This document shows positions 41,379 through 49,554 of a DNA stretch of 57,850 nucleotides, in pieces. The position numbers and the translations under genes were made by a program. This DNA comes from JBGSWE01 sp049292975 (GTDB taxonomy: Bacteria > Patescibacteriota > Saccharimonadia > Saccharimonadales > JACDBH01): the NCBI GenBank assembly GCA_049292975.1, contig JBATRZ010000058.1, positions 1 through 57,850 on the forward strand, read 5' to 3'. The number at the start of each line of letters is the position of its first letter. Position 1 is the stretch's first letter. Under the pieces are notes generated by a model. The model saw only the letters and a list, made by a program, of their open reading frames with translations, made no database searches and had not been told where the DNA came from.

Positions 41379-41516
41379 GTGCTAAATCAGTACAGAAGGG
41401 AGTGCGGAATAAACGAAGATCAATTTAAAGAGTTGCTTGCACAGTTATACTCAATTGAGAGCAGACTTGCTCATATCGAAACACTGCTTGAACAAGCGAA
41501 TAGAAATAAAAAATGA
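41379..41516 (+). CDS. possible 45-codon coiled-coil protein
   Basis: A frame from GTG at 41379 (or TTG at 41352) to TGA at 41514. The protein is a coiled-coil-like helix (NEDQFKELLAQLYSIESRLA). GAAGGGAG lies inside the frame before an AUA, so the true start is unclear. A strong terminator follows directly, which supports a transcript ending here. Confidence 0.35.
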   Translation: MLNQYRRECGINEDQFKELLAQLYSIESRLAHIETLLEQANRNKK

Positions 41517-41545
41517 GGTCAGAGCTTGGCTCTGCCTCATTTTTA
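41513..41545. terminator. bidirectional terminator
   Basis: AATGAGG-T-CAGAGC pairs with GCTCTG-C-CTCATT, with T-runs on both strands. It serves the small plus-strand gene and, from the other side, the rpsI operon. Confidence 0.85.
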
Positions 41546-41580
41546 TCTGCTTCTTTAAAAAGAGACGCGAAGCGATGAGA

Positions 41581-41613
41581 ACGGGGTCCCCGCAGAACCT
41601 GTTCTGTGGGGTG
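41581..41613. repeat. REP-like palindrome
   Basis: Reverse-complement copy of the unit repeated at 10951-11021: ACGGGGTCCCCGCAGAACCT then GTTCTGTGGGG. Located in the rpsI 3' region. Confidence 0.78.
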
Positions 41614-41617
41614 GGGT

Positions 41618-41682
41618 GAGAAAACCTATCCGGAGGGTCACCACCCGCTTAAAGCTGGGCTGGGGCCGCGAATAGTTGTCTC
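41618..41682 (-). repeat. structured 3' UTR element, copy 3 (after rpsI)
   Basis: In gene sense it opens GAGACAACTATTCGCGGCCC, contains GACCCTCCGG and closes ATAGGTTTTCTC, matching the dnaB and 3681 copies. Outer arms GAGA-AACTAT/ATAGGTT-TCTC pair. Confidence 0.6.
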
Positions 41683-41692
41683 GATTATGTGA

Positions 41693-42115
41693 TTAACGCT
41701 TCGTAAACTGGCGCTGCTTACGCGCCTTTTTGAGGCCGAATTTCTTACGTTCTTTCTCGCGTGGATCGCGCGATAGCAACTCGGCCTTTTTAAGCGAATC
41801 CTTGTAATCGGGCACCATAGCAGTGAGCGACTTGGCGATACCAAGGCGGATTGCATCCACTTGGCCGGCTATTCCGCCGCCGGATACAACGACGGACACG
41901 TCGAAACTATCCTTTTCGATGACAGTAAAGGGTTTCTTAAGCTCGGCCAACAGGTATTCTGAGCCTGCCAGGTATTCGAGGGCTGGCCTGCCGTTAATAA
42001 CGATGTTTCCGCCTTCGGCAGACTTGCCTCCGCCTTTGGCGGCCTGCAAACGTACGCGGGCAGTCGCGCTTTTGCGCCGTCCCAGGGAGTAGAAATAAGT
42101 TTCTGCTTTTGCCAT
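41693..42115 (-). CDS. rpsI: 30S ribosomal protein S9
   Basis: 140 aa. SLGRRKSATARVRL opens the protein, GGGIAGQVDAIRLGIA is the conserved core, and the basic tail ends KKARKQRQFTKR with the terminal Lys-Arg that reaches the P site. Last gene of the cluster; its start follows CGACCAGAGGGAGC. Confidence 0.97.
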   Translation of the reverse strand: MAKAETYFYSLGRRKSATARVRLQAAKGGGKSAEGGNIVINGRPALEYLAGSEYLLAELKKPFTVIEKDSFDVSVVVSGGGIAGQVDAIRLGIAKSLTAMVPDYKDSLKKAELLSRDPREKERKKFGLKKARKQRQFTKR

Positions 42116-42218
42116 TAGAAGCTCCCTCTGGTCGCAGAAGCGAGATTAGAGATTTGAGATTTAAGAATAAGACCATTCGAGCCCATTCTATAATCTGTAA
42201 TCTGAATTCTGTAATCCA
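42116..42218 (-). repeat. heptad hairpin between rplM and rpsI
   Basis: 5' arm AGATTAC/AGAATTC/AGATTAT heptads, 3' arm TAAATCT, CAAATCT, CTAATCT. A 67-base stretch (42150-42216) is identical to 51973-52039 in the rplE-rpsN spacer. Confidence 0.85.
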
Positions 42219-42662
42219 TTACTTTTTTCCTTTCACACTGATAGTCTCTGGCTTTTGGGCCTCATGCTTATGTTCGGCACCTTCGTAAATCTTGAGGCGC
42301 TTGAGACGCTCGTCACGAAGTTTGTTTACCGGCAGCATACCGCGGATAGCGTGGTGCAGAGCCTTGGTTGGATCCTTGGCCATAACTTCGTTAAAGCTAA
42401 GCTCAGTAAGGCCGCCCGGGAAGCCAGAGTGGCGCGAATATATCTTGTCTGTGGCTTTTTTGCCGGTCACGACGGTTTGGCCAGCGTTGATGATGACGAC
42501 AAAGTCGCCGCAATCAATATGACGGGTGAACATCGGCTTTTCTTTGCCGGTTAGCAGGGTTGCCGCACGGGTGGCGACGCGGCCCAAGGGGGCTTCTGAC
42601 GCGTCCAGAACGTACCATTTGCGCGTGACGTCTGATGGCTTGGCGGAATATGTCTTGTTCAT
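42219..42662 (-). CDS. rplM: 50S ribosomal protein L13
   Basis: 147 aa. WYVLDASEAPLGRVATRAA, DFVVIINAGQTVVTGKKATD and HAIRGMLPVNKLRDERLKRL are the L13 blocks. It overlaps rplQ by one base (TAATG), so the two are translationally coupled. Confidence 0.97.
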   Translation of the reverse strand: MNKTYSAKPSDVTRKWYVLDASEAPLGRVATRAATLLTGKEKPMFTRHIDCGDFVVIINAGQTVVTGKKATDKIYSRHSGFPGGLTELSFNEVMAKDPTKALHHAIRGMLPVNKLRDERLKRLKIYEGAEHKHEAQKPETISVKGKK

Positions 42663-43138
42663 TATTTGGCCTCTTTCTTGGCAGCAGGCTTGCGGGCAGC
42701 AGGCTTTTTAGCGGCAGCTAGCTTAGCGGCAGCAGGCTTTGCAACTTTGGCTGCGGCTTTGGCAACAGGTGCAGCCTTAAGGTCATCGACAAAGCTGACG
42801 CGGGCCAGCTGGGCGTTGTCGCCGCGGCGCATGGAAGTACGCTCGATGCGCAGGTGACCGCTGGTGCGGCCCATAAGCTTAGGAGCGATGTCATCAACCA
42901 GCTTGTGGCCGATCTCGACTGTGTCCAGGCCAGCCAGGACTTGGCGGCGGTTGTGCAGATCGCCTTTTTTAGCCTTGGTTATTAATTTCTCTACATATGG
43001 AACAACTTCTTTTGCCTTGTACAGGGTCGTCTCGATGCTTTCGTATTTAACGAGGCTGGTAGCAAGGCCCTTTATCAGGGCTTCCCGCTGGTCGCGCTCG
43101 CGGCCGAATTTACGGCCTTTGTATCCGTGTCTATGCAT
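42662..43138 (-). CDS. rplQ: 50S ribosomal protein L17
   Basis: 158 aa. MHRHGYKGRKFGRERDQREA and the L17 core to about residue 115 are followed by an Ala/Lys/Pro-rich tail of about 40 residues (AKKPAARKPAAKKEAK), longer than in model bacteria. Ribosome binding site CCGGAG. Confidence 0.95.
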   Translation of the reverse strand: MHRHGYKGRKFGRERDQREALIKGLATSLVKYESIETTLYKAKEVVPYVEKLITKAKKGDLHNRRQVLAGLDTVEIGHKLVDDIAPKLMGRTSGHLRIERTSMRRGDNAQLARVSFVDDLKAAPVAKAAAKVAKPAAAKLAAAKKPAARKPAAKKEAK

Positions 43139-43240
43139 GGCGAACTCCGGTAGCAGAAGCGAGATTTGAGATTTGAGATTTTAGAATAGCTGCAATAAAG
43201 CCCGTTCTGTAATCCGTAATCTGTATTCTGTAATCTGTCA
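43139..43240 (-). repeat. heptad hairpin between rpoA and rplQ
   Basis: 5' arm AGATTAC, AGAATAC, AGATTAC, GGATTAC; 3' arm AAAATCT, then CAAATCT twice. Core AGAAC...ATTCT. Confidence 0.8.
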
Positions 43241-44179
43241 TTATAGTTCCAATTCCGCCATCTTTTCTTTAACTTCGTCCAGCGCCTTGCTGCCGAAGCC
43301 CTTCAGGTCGCGGAGTTCGGCATCGCTCAAAGAAAACAGATCCTTGAGGGTTTGGATCTCGTTATTGATGAGGGCGTTAGTGGTGCGGGCGCTAAGGTTC
43401 AGATCTTCGATAGGGGTCATTAGGGCTGGGGCTTCTTCGCCGCCATCGGCATCCTTGCCAACTGCATCTATCAGCGGGGCTGGAGCCTCGACGCGGGTCT
43501 GGCCGGCCAGGGCGGTATATTGGTTTACCAATATGGCGTTGGCTTCCTCAAAAGCATCGCGCGGGCTGATAGTGCCATCGGTGTCTACGCTTAGGACCAG
43601 CTTGTCCAGGTCGGTCATCTGGCCGACACGGGTGTTCTCTACCTTGTATCGGACACGGGTGACCGGGCTGAAAATTGCGTCCAGGGCTATCATGTCGCTT
43701 GGCTTTTTGTTAGCTGATTCGTCGATGCTGCGGTAGCCGCGGCCGGTCTCGACGATGATGTCCATGACGACTGAAGCTTTATCGTCATCAACGGTGGCGA
43801 TGACATGAGCTGGATTGACTACTTCTACATCGGCAGTGGTGGCGATATCCTTAGCCGTAATGGTGCCCTTGCCCTTCTTGACGATGCGCAGCGTAATGGC
43901 CTCCTGGCTGTAGACGCGGAAGCGGATACCCTTGAGGTTAAGCATGATGTCTACAACATCTTCTTTGACGCCCGGAACTGTGGTGAACTCATGGGTGACG
44001 CCTTCGATCTTGAAGACGGTGATGGCAACGCCGCCGATGCTGGACAGCAGGACACGGCGGATCGAATTACCCAGGGTCATGCCATAACCTGTGTGCAATG
44101 GCTCAATTATGAAAGTACTGCTGGTGGCAGAGTCATCGTTCACTGTGCTGAGTGTTGGTGTGTGAATTTGCTTTGTCAT
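43241..44179 (-). CDS. rpoA: RNA polymerase subunit alpha
   Basis: 312 aa. The N-terminal dimerisation domain has GYGMTLGNSIRRVLLSSIGG; the C-terminal DNA-contact domain begins near 250 (EDLNLSARTTNALINNEIQT) with LKGFGSKALDEVKEKM. Full length. Lies between rpsD and rplQ, the usual bacterial order. Confidence 0.97.
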   Translation of the reverse strand: MTKQIHTPTLSTVNDDSATSSTFIIEPLHTGYGMTLGNSIRRVLLSSIGGVAITVFKIEGVTHEFTTVPGVKEDVVDIMLNLKGIRFRVYSQEAITLRIVKKGKGTITAKDIATTADVEVVNPAHVIATVDDDKASVVMDIIVETGRGYRSIDESANKKPSDMIALDAIFSPVTRVRYKVENTRVGQMTDLDKLVLSVDTDGTISPRDAFEEANAILVNQYTALAGQTRVEAPAPLIDAVGKDADGGEEAPALMTPIEDLNLSARTTNALINNEIQTLKDLFSLSDAELRDLKGFGSKALDEVKEKMAELEL

Positions 44180-44199
44180 TATGGTTTACTTTCGCCTCC

Positions 44200-44811
44200 C
44201 TACCGCGAGTAATATTCTACGATTAGTTGTTCATTAAGATCTGGTTCAGCTTCTTCGCGCGTTGGTTCACCGGAAACGGTGATGGTGCGCTTCTTACGGT
44301 CTATCTTCATCCATGAGTAGCTGGTATCACCGGCGGGGCTTAACTCGTCCAATGACTTGAAGTAAGCATTATCTTGTGAATGCGCACGCAGCGTAATGAT
44401 ATCGCCCGCCTTGACGCGGATGGATGGAATATCGACACGGCGGCCGTTCAGCATGAAGTGGCCATGGGTGACCAGCTGGCGGGCAGCAGGACGGCTATTA
44501 GCAAAACCGGCGCGGTAGACAGCGTTGTCCAGGCGTTGCTCTAGGAATTTAAGCAGTACTACGCCAGACTGGCCCTCGGAGCGGTTGGCCTCACTCATCA
44601 GGTTGGAGAACTGGCGCTCAAGCAAGCCGTACAGGCGCTTGACCTTCTGTTTTTCGCGCAGCTGCAAAGAGTACTGGCTTGGCTTGTTGCGGCCGGAATA
44701 GCCGGGCTGCTTGCCGGGCAGTGTCTGTCGCTTGACCAAAGCCTTGTGAGCCTTGGGGTGCAGCGCGTAGCCTTCGCGGCGGGATTGTTTGACGATGGAT
44801 GTTTTAGACAT
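44200..44811 (-). CDS. rpsD: 30S ribosomal protein S4, zinc-free form
   Basis: 203 aa. The N-terminal region lacks the zinc-binding cysteines of the C+ form. The S4 domain (QRLDNAVYRAGFANSRPAAR, then HGHFMLNGRRVDIPS) is intact. Binds 16S rRNA early in small-subunit assembly; in some bacteria it represses its own operon. Confidence 0.96.
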   Translation of the reverse strand: MSKTSIVKQSRREGYALHPKAHKALVKRQTLPGKQPGYSGRNKPSQYSLQLREKQKVKRLYGLLERQFSNLMSEANRSEGQSGVVLLKFLEQRLDNAVYRAGFANSRPAARQLVTHGHFMLNGRRVDIPSIRVKAGDIITLRAHSQDNAYFKSLDELSPAGDTSYSWMKIDRKKRTITVSGEPTREEAEPDLNEQLIVEYYSR

Positions 44812-44940
44812 TATGCAATCTCCCTTCGGTCGCTTGGAGTGACTAGTGCATAGTGGTTAGTGGTTAGCTTGCTGCTCGAGAGCAGTGAACTATTCACTAG
44901 TCCCTCGCCACTATTCACTTGATGAATGAAATAAATCATG
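44812..44940 (-). repeat. heptad hairpin between rpsK and rpsD
   Basis: Uses a different heptamer: AGTGAAT, AGTGGCG, AGTGAAT on the 5' side; ACTAACC, ACTATGC, ACTAGTC on the 3' side, so AGTG/CACT pairs recur every 7. Core CTGCTCTCGAGCAG. Ends CGACCGAAGGGAGATTGCATA before ATG. Confidence 0.8.
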
Positions 44941-45393
44941 TTAGTTCCTCTTCGCCTTACGCGGGCGAACGCCGCCATGCGGCACGCCGGTTACGTCGTG
45001 AAGTGACTCCAAAGCGATACCTACGCCCGAGAGCGCGCGGATAGCCGCGTCGCGGCCCATGCCGATTCCCTTGACATAGACATCAACCTTGCTAAGGCCG
45101 TGGTTCTGCTTGGCTTCAGACAAGGCTTTCTCTGCGGCGACCTGGGCAGCATAGGCTGTACCCTTCTTGGAGCCGCGGAAACCGACAGCGCCAGCGCTAG
45201 AAAACGTTAATGCGCCGCCCTTTGGATCAGTAACGGTGATGATGGTGTTGTTGAAGGTGGCAAGGATATGAACCTGGCCGGATGGTACCGAGCGTTTGTT
45301 CTTCTTACGTTTAGCAGCCGGAGCTGGGGCAACGGCCGCTTCTGCTGCTGGAGCTTCGGTGGTTGGGGATGTGATGGTAGTATCTTCAGTCAT
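44941..45393 (-). CDS. rpsK: 30S ribosomal protein S11
   Basis: 150 aa. An Ala/Pro/Thr-rich N-terminal extension of about 30 residues precedes the core (HILATFNNTIITVTDPKGGA; GVGIALESLHDVTGVPHGGV; RPRKAKRN). It starts 1 base after rpsM stops. Confidence 0.96.
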   Translation of the reverse strand: MTEDTTITSPTTEAPAAEAAVAPAPAAKRKKNKRSVPSGQVHILATFNNTIITVTDPKGGALTFSSAGAVGFRGSKKGTAYAAQVAAEKALSEAKQNHGLSKVDVYVKGIGMGRDAAIRALSGVGIALESLHDVTGVPHGGVRPRKAKRN

Positions 45394-45394
45394 A

Positions 45395-45781
45395 TTAGGT
45401 CTTGCTGGCTACTTTCTTAGCCGTGCCGCCGACAGTTACTTTCTTGCCGCGGCGGGTGCGGCCATTGGTACGGGTACGCTGGCCCCGGCTCGGCAAATTG
45501 GCGTTGTGGCGCAGGCCTCGGTATGCCTTGATGTCTTTAAGGCGCTTGATGTTAGCGGTTACGACACGCTGCAACTCACCTTCTACCAGATAGTTAGCAG
45601 AAATGATGTCGCTGATGCGGGTTAGTTCATCATCGGTTAGGTTCTTGACCCGGACGGTACTGTCTACCTTGGCGCTTGCCAGGATATTAGCGGCATACTT
45701 GGGGCCGATGCCGTACACGTATGTCAAAGCTACGCCAACTTGCTTTTGCTCAGGAATGGTAACACCTGCAATTCTAGCCAT
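45395..45781 (-). CDS. rpsM: 30S ribosomal protein S13
   Basis: 128 aa from MARIAGVTIPEQKQVGVALT, preceded by GAAGGGAG; an open frame 14 codons upstream runs into the repeat spacer. KAYRGLRHNANLPSRGQRTR and the basic tail are typical. Contacts the 50S head bridge and P-site tRNA. Confidence 0.96.
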   Translation of the reverse strand: MARIAGVTIPEQKQVGVALTYVYGIGPKYAANILASAKVDSTVRVKNLTDDELTRISDIISANYLVEGELQRVVTANIKRLKDIKAYRGLRHNANLPSRGQRTRTNGRTRRGKKVTVGGTAKKVASKT

Positions 45782-45902
45782 TATGCGCTCTCCCTTCGGT
45801 CGCTTGCAAGTGACAAGGCACAAGTTTCAAGGCTCAAGAATGAAGCCTCTTTTGTTACTTGGTACTTGTTACTTGTTACTTGAAATGATGCAATCATTTG
45901 CA
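45782..45902 (-). repeat. heptad hairpin between rpmJ and rpsM
   Basis: CAAGTAA heptads (four in a row, one variant CAAGTAC) on the 5' side; CTTG every 7 bases on the 3' side (TTGAGCC, TTGAAAC, TTGTGCC, TTGTCAC). About 92 percent identical over 77 bases to the rpsN-rpsH spacer. Confidence 0.85.
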
Positions 45903-46019
45903 TTATCCTTGCCTCTGCTTATGCTTAGGCTTAAATTTGTTGATAACGCGAATGCGCCCCTTACGACGCACAATAATGTCGTCGGGGCTGATTTTCTTGA
46001 CGCTCGCACGTACTTTCAT
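45903..46019 (-). CDS. rpmJ: 50S ribosomal protein L36, zinc-free form
   Basis: 38 aa, ATG at 46019, stop 45903-45905. MKVRASVKKISPDDIIVRRK then GRIRVINKFKPKHKQRQG. The CxxC...C...H zinc ribbon of the standard form is replaced by SPDD and NKF, so it is the C-minus type. The start codon is preceded directly by TTCTAACGGG, the 3' arm of an inverted repeat. Confidence 0.93.
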   Translation of the reverse strand: MKVRASVKKISPDDIIVRRKGRIRVINKFKPKHKQRQG

Positions 46020-46362
46020 CCCGTTAGAAATCCTTTCTCTATGGGTATCCCGTTTGTTTTTCATTAGACTCGCTATCTATGAATTTCTAACGGGATTCAT
46101 ACGGATCGCTCCTTGTAGGAGTGACTCACTGCTTATATTTATGAATTGTTATACCGTTACCCTTACAAAATAACGCATCTACAGCCCAGAGAATTCAAGG
46201 CTTTCTACGTGTGATTTTGCAAAGGAACGGATACTAGCTTGCCTAGGTCTTGTAGCTTAGTGCAGTTCAGTGCAGAGGCCGAGCACAATCTTACAAGCTG
46301 TATTCTAATACTGCTGTAAGATTTGACGCAGGTTTTTGCCTGAAATGTGCAAGCTACGGGAG
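46020..46362 (-). repeat. infA-rpmJ spacer with start-adjacent inverted repeat
   Basis: CCCGTTAGAAAT (46020-46031) and ATTTCTAACGGG (46083-46094) are exact inverses; one arm touches the rpmJ ATG and AAAGGA sits in the loop. The rest of the 343 bases contains AATCTTACA/TGTAAGATT, CTCCTACAAGGAG and repeated AAGCTA motifs, but no gene. Confidence 0.65.
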
Positions 46363-46584
46363 CTAGGACTTTCGGTAGGTGATACGGCCTTTGGTAAGGT
46401 CGTACGGCGTTAGCTCTACCGTTACGCTGTCCCCAGGTACTATCCGGATAAAGTGCTTGCGCATCTTGCCGGCGACATGGGCGATAATTTGATGGCCGTT
46501 CTCAAGCTCCACCTTGAACTGGGTACCTGGAAGGGTTTCCATAATGGTTCCCGTAAGCTCAATGACCTCTTTTGACTTTGCCAT
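46363..46584 (-). CDS. infA: translation initiation factor IF-1
   Basis: 73 aa S1/OB-fold protein: IELTGTIMETLPGTQFKVEL, HVAGKMRKHFIRIVPGDSVT, VELTPYDLTKGRITYRKS. Blocks the ribosomal A site during initiation. Led by its own promoter, a few bases upstream. Confidence 0.97.
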   Translation of the reverse strand: MAKSKEVIELTGTIMETLPGTQFKVELENGHQIIAHVAGKMRKHFIRIVPGDSVTVELTPYDLTKGRITYRKS

Positions 46585-46599
46585 AAATATCAGCTTTGA

Positions 46600-46628
46600 A
46601 TTATAGCAAATTCTACAATGCCTGTAAA
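46600..46628 (-). promoter_or_regulatory. infA promoter
   Basis: Minus strand TTTACA (46628-46623), 17-base spacer, TATAAT (46605-46600); predicted start about 9 bases before the infA ATG. Confidence 0.87.
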
Positions 46629-46645
46629 GAGGTGAGGTAGATTTT

Positions 46646-48166
46646 CTACGCTGTTACGAGTTTTGATGTCTTGGTGTCTTTTTTATTGCGCTTCAGGCGT
46701 CCGAAACGGGACTTCTTAGCCGTCCGCTGGCCAGCGGATTCATCGTCCCCGCCGAAGAAGGTTGGCTCCGAATACTGGTCGTAGGTGACCATGAGGGCGC
46801 GGGATTCGACCGCGCGCAGCGTCTCAAGCGCCACAGAGACTAGAATGAGCACGCTGGTACCGCCAATGGCGATGTTGGTTTTTAAGAAGGCCTGGGCGGC
46901 AATTGGCGACAATGCCAGTAGGCCAAGAGCCATCGAACCGAAAAGTGTCAGGCGGTTTACCACCTGGCCTAAGTATTTCTCGGTTTGTGCACCGGCGCGG
47001 ATGCCAGTGATAAAGCCGCCCTGCTTCTGCAGGTTCTCGGCAATTTCTTTACTGTTAAAGGTCACACCGGTATAGAAGTAAGTGAACACAACGACAAGCA
47101 CAAAGTAAGTAACCGGATATATATAAGGTATCCAGCCGCCAGCTGCAAAAGTCTGAGCACTAGGGTTGGCAAACCAGACGCTAAGCTTGGCGCCCCATTC
47201 CTGCAGGCGCAGGCTGTCATTAGCCACCATAACCTGGCCGGCATAAGCCGGAATGCTCAAGAATGCCACGGCAAAAATAATCGGGATAACACCGGCGGTA
47301 ATAAGCTTGATGGGCAGGCGTGTCGTGACCCCGCCGTATGCTCTGCTGCCCTGCACCCGCTTGGCATAGTTGATGGTAATGTTACGTGAGGCTTCGTTTA
47401 GTTTGACCACGAACCATGTCGTCGCCAGCACCACTACGGCTATGCCCGTGGCGTAGAACATGGCCGTACGGTTAAACGGCAGGCTTATGCCAAGGACGTG
47501 CCAGGGATTGTTAGGGTCATAAACACTTCTCCAGATATCAGAAATAGTGGTGGGCAAAGAGCTGACGATACCGATGGTAATGATAAGGCTAATACCGTTG
47601 CCGACGCCCTTCTCGGTAATAAGTTCACCCAGCCACATCAGAATCATAGAGCCGCCGGTAAGCGCCGAAACCATCAGCACCCACTGTATCCAGGTGCTGC
47701 CGGCCGTGATGTCACCCAGGCCCGAGAAACTGGCAGCCACCTGCCGCACCAGAAATATCATACCGATAGACTGAATAATAGCCAGCGGGAACGCCAGCAT
47801 GCGGGTATACTGGTTTATTTTCTTACGGCCGTATTCGCCCTCTTTGTTAAGAGCTTCAAGTTTAGGAATGGCCCGGGTAAGCAGCTGCATGATGATGCTG
47901 GCATTGATGTAAGGGCCCATACCAACCAGCATGATAGAGAAGTTTGCTAAAGCGCCGCCGGATATAACGTTTATAAAGCTAACCAGCTGGGATGACTGGC
48001 TGGCGTTAAAGGCGTTTTCAAGGACTTCTTTAAGAGTAGTTGGGTCCGCCAGAGGAATTGGGATATGAGCCAGCAAACGGAAAACCAACAGCATGCCTAA
48101 GACCGCAAAAATCCGCTTGCGCATGTCTTCGTTCTTTAATGACGAGCCAATTGTCTTCCAGTTCAC
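46646..48166 (-). CDS. secY: preprotein translocase subunit SecY
   Basis: 506 aa, ten membrane helices. MRKRIFAVLGMLLVFRLLAH opens helix 1; SIMLVGMGPYINASIIMQLL and KEIAENLQKQGGFITGIRAG are conserved loops. The C-terminal tail is extended and basic. Its own consensus promoter lies upstream and a terminator lies behind rplO, so secY is uncoupled from the spc operon; adk and map, often adjacent, are absent. Confidence 0.97.
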   Translation of the reverse strand: MNWKTIGSSLKNEDMRKRIFAVLGMLLVFRLLAHIPIPLADPTTLKEVLENAFNASQSSQLVSFINVISGGALANFSIMLVGMGPYINASIIMQLLTRAIPKLEALNKEGEYGRKKINQYTRMLAFPLAIIQSIGMIFLVRQVAASFSGLGDITAGSTWIQWVLMVSALTGGSMILMWLGELITEKGVGNGISLIITIGIVSSLPTTISDIWRSVYDPNNPWHVLGISLPFNRTAMFYATGIAVVVLATTWFVVKLNEASRNITINYAKRVQGSRAYGGVTTRLPIKLITAGVIPIIFAVAFLSIPAYAGQVMVANDSLRLQEWGAKLSVWFANPSAQTFAAGGWIPYIYPVTYFVLVVVFTYFYTGVTFNSKEIAENLQKQGGFITGIRAGAQTEKYLGQVVNRLTLFGSMALGLLALSPIAAQAFLKTNIAIGGTSVLILVSVALETLRAVESRALMVTYDQYSEPTFFGGDDESAGQRTAKKSRFGRLKRNKKDTKTSKLVTA

Positions 48167-48219
48167 GTGTTTGGTTTCCCTCTATAATTCTTGGCTTAGT
48201 ATACAAGGTAAAAGACTAA

Positions 48220-48245
48220 ATAAAAAGACCCGGTTCTGGTCCAGG
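48220..48245 (-). promoter_or_regulatory. hairpin plus U-run in the secY leader
   Basis: In gene sense GGACCAGAACCGGGTC is followed by TTTTTATT, soon after the transcription start. It may be a leader attenuator; the stem is short. Confidence 0.35.
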
Positions 48246-48269
48246 CCGATAATACAACTCTATAGTTAC

Positions 48270-48298
48270 ATTATAGCACACTTGTCAAGATTTGTCAA
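48270..48298 (-). promoter_or_regulatory. perfect-consensus secY promoter
   Basis: Minus strand TTGACA (48298-48293), 17-base spacer, TATAAT (48275-48270), about 100 bases before secY. Confidence 0.93.
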
Positions 48299-48331
48299 TA
48301 CTCTGTATCTGTTTCACTCACATTTCACACA

Positions 48332-48706
48332 TTAGAATAAGTAAAGTTTGTAATTCGCATAACTATAGTCGCATCCGCCCATAAACTTAATATCCTGGTT
48401 CACATTACGTGTCTGGATTTCTTTTACTGCTTTATCGTACTCGTCCTTTTGGCCAAATACGACCCTATAATCTTCATAGATGTGCTCTGGACCTTTATCT
48501 TTTTTATATTCAAGCATGTTTGGGTAACACAGAGGAGAAAGTACATAGCCATACGTTTTTATAGGAGCTAAGCGAAAATATCCAATCAAAGAAACAGCAG
48601 ACAGAATACCTATACCAATTAAGATTCGCTTTTTAGTTATTAGATAAATAATAACAGATCTAATCGTCTTCCGGCGATTTGTCCAAGGTCTTGGGGGTCT
48701 GGGCAT
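48332..48706 (-). CDS. hypothetical single-pass membrane protein
   Basis: 124 aa. A basic N-terminus and a membrane helix near 30-46 (ILIGIGILSAVSLIGYF) are followed by an external-type domain with two cysteines (SPLCYPNMLEYKKDKG; MGGCDYSYANYKLY). AT-rich and unlike its ribosomal neighbours; inserted between rplO and secY. Start uncertain. Family not recognised. Confidence 0.55.
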   Translation of the reverse strand: MPRPPRPWTNRRKTIRSVIIYLITKKRILIGIGILSAVSLIGYFRLAPIKTYGYVLSPLCYPNMLEYKKDKGPEHIYEDYRVVFGQKDEYDKAVKEIQTRNVNQDIKFMGGCDYSYANYKLYLF

Positions 48707-48933
48707 TCCGACCCGGCTCTGATTCGGACATTGCTAAAAAGCACAATTATTGCTGGGCAAGTGTTTAAGCCCTTCTTCTGCTACTAAGAATAGAAAGAAG
48801 AAGGGTGAGTTTTGCCCGGGGCACCCGTGTCTTTTGACAACTGGCCGAGTCACGGCTGGGTTGGGCCCAGCAGCTTTGCCCCACTTTGGCTGCCCAAAGT
48901 AGGTGGCGTTGGTTCTTCCGCCAGAAGAAGAAC
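48707..48933. other. palindrome-rich spacer between rplO and the 48332 gene
   Basis: Contains CCCTTCTTCT/AGAAGAAGGG (48771-48806), GCTGGG/CCCAGC around 48857-48874 and ACTTTGG/CCAAAGT around 48883-48901. No convincing gene. Confidence 0.5.
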
Positions 48934-48956
48934 AAAAAAGCGCCCCAAAGGGCGCT
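48934..48956 (-). terminator. terminator after rplO
   Basis: Minus sense AGCGCCC, loop TTTG, GGGCGCT, then six T. Ends the S10/spc transcript. Confidence 0.88.
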
Positions 48957-48978
48957 CATTCGCAAAAGTTTGGATATC

Positions 48979-49446
48979 TTATTTCTCTTCGCTCTTCTTA
49001 GGTGAACGCTTAACCTGTTCTACGGCGTCAAAGCTACCGCCAGCTTTGGCGACGGCTTCGATAGCGGGAGCGCTGGCTGCTTGCAGCTTGATGCTGGCCT
49101 TCTTGGTTACATCACCACGCACGATCAGTTTTACCCGGCTGTAAGGTGTCTTAACCAAACCTGCGTCATACAGGCTGAAATTATCTACGGTGCCCTTGAC
49201 GCTGTCCAGCTGTCCCGTGTAGACCGTCTCAGTGACAGCCTTCTTGGACTTGAAGCCGCGCAGCTTTGGGATGCGGGTCATCAACTGGTTCTGGCCGCCT
49301 TCGAAGCCCGGGCGGCGCCTGGAACCGGCGCGGGAGCCGTAACCCTTGGTACCGCGGCCGGCGGTCTTACCCTGACCGGCGCTGATACCGCGGCCAACAC
49401 GCTTGTTTGGACGGTTCTTGGATACTTGTAATTCGTGAGCCTTCAT
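48979..49446 (-). CDS. rplO: 50S ribosomal protein L15
   Basis: 155 aa from MKAHELQVSKNRPNKRVGRG; a frame-open ATG 10 codons upstream lies in the repeat loop. Glycine/arginine-rich N-terminus (GKTAGRGTKGYGSRAG) is typical. rpsE precedes it directly: rpmD (L30) is absent, as known for CPR genomes. Confidence 0.95.
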   Translation of the reverse strand: MKAHELQVSKNRPNKRVGRGISAGQGKTAGRGTKGYGSRAGSRRRPGFEGGQNQLMTRIPKLRGFKSKKAVTETVYTGQLDSVKGTVDNFSLYDAGLVKTPYSRVKLIVRGDVTKKASIKLQAASAPAIEAVAKAGGSFDAVEQVKRSPKKSEEK

Positions 49447-49554
49447 CCCGTTAAACCTCACTTTCCTTCCAACCATTGTTGAACGGTTGAAAACTTATCT
49501 TTGCTTCAGACGTAAGGTGGGGGATGGATATCCTTTGTTGTTTAACGGGATTCA
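49447..49554 (-). repeat. start-adjacent inverted repeat between rpsE and rplO
   Basis: CCCGTTAAAC (49447-49456) and GTTTAACGGG (49540-49549) are exact inverses; in gene sense GTTTAACGGG touches the rplO ATG, and AAGGAAAGTGAGG lies in the loop. ATGAATCCCGTTA on the 5' side also opens the rpmJ element. Confidence 0.75.

Noticed and set aside
48812..49144. 110-codon plus-strand frame opposite rplO
   Set aside because: Antisense to rplO and spanning its terminator.
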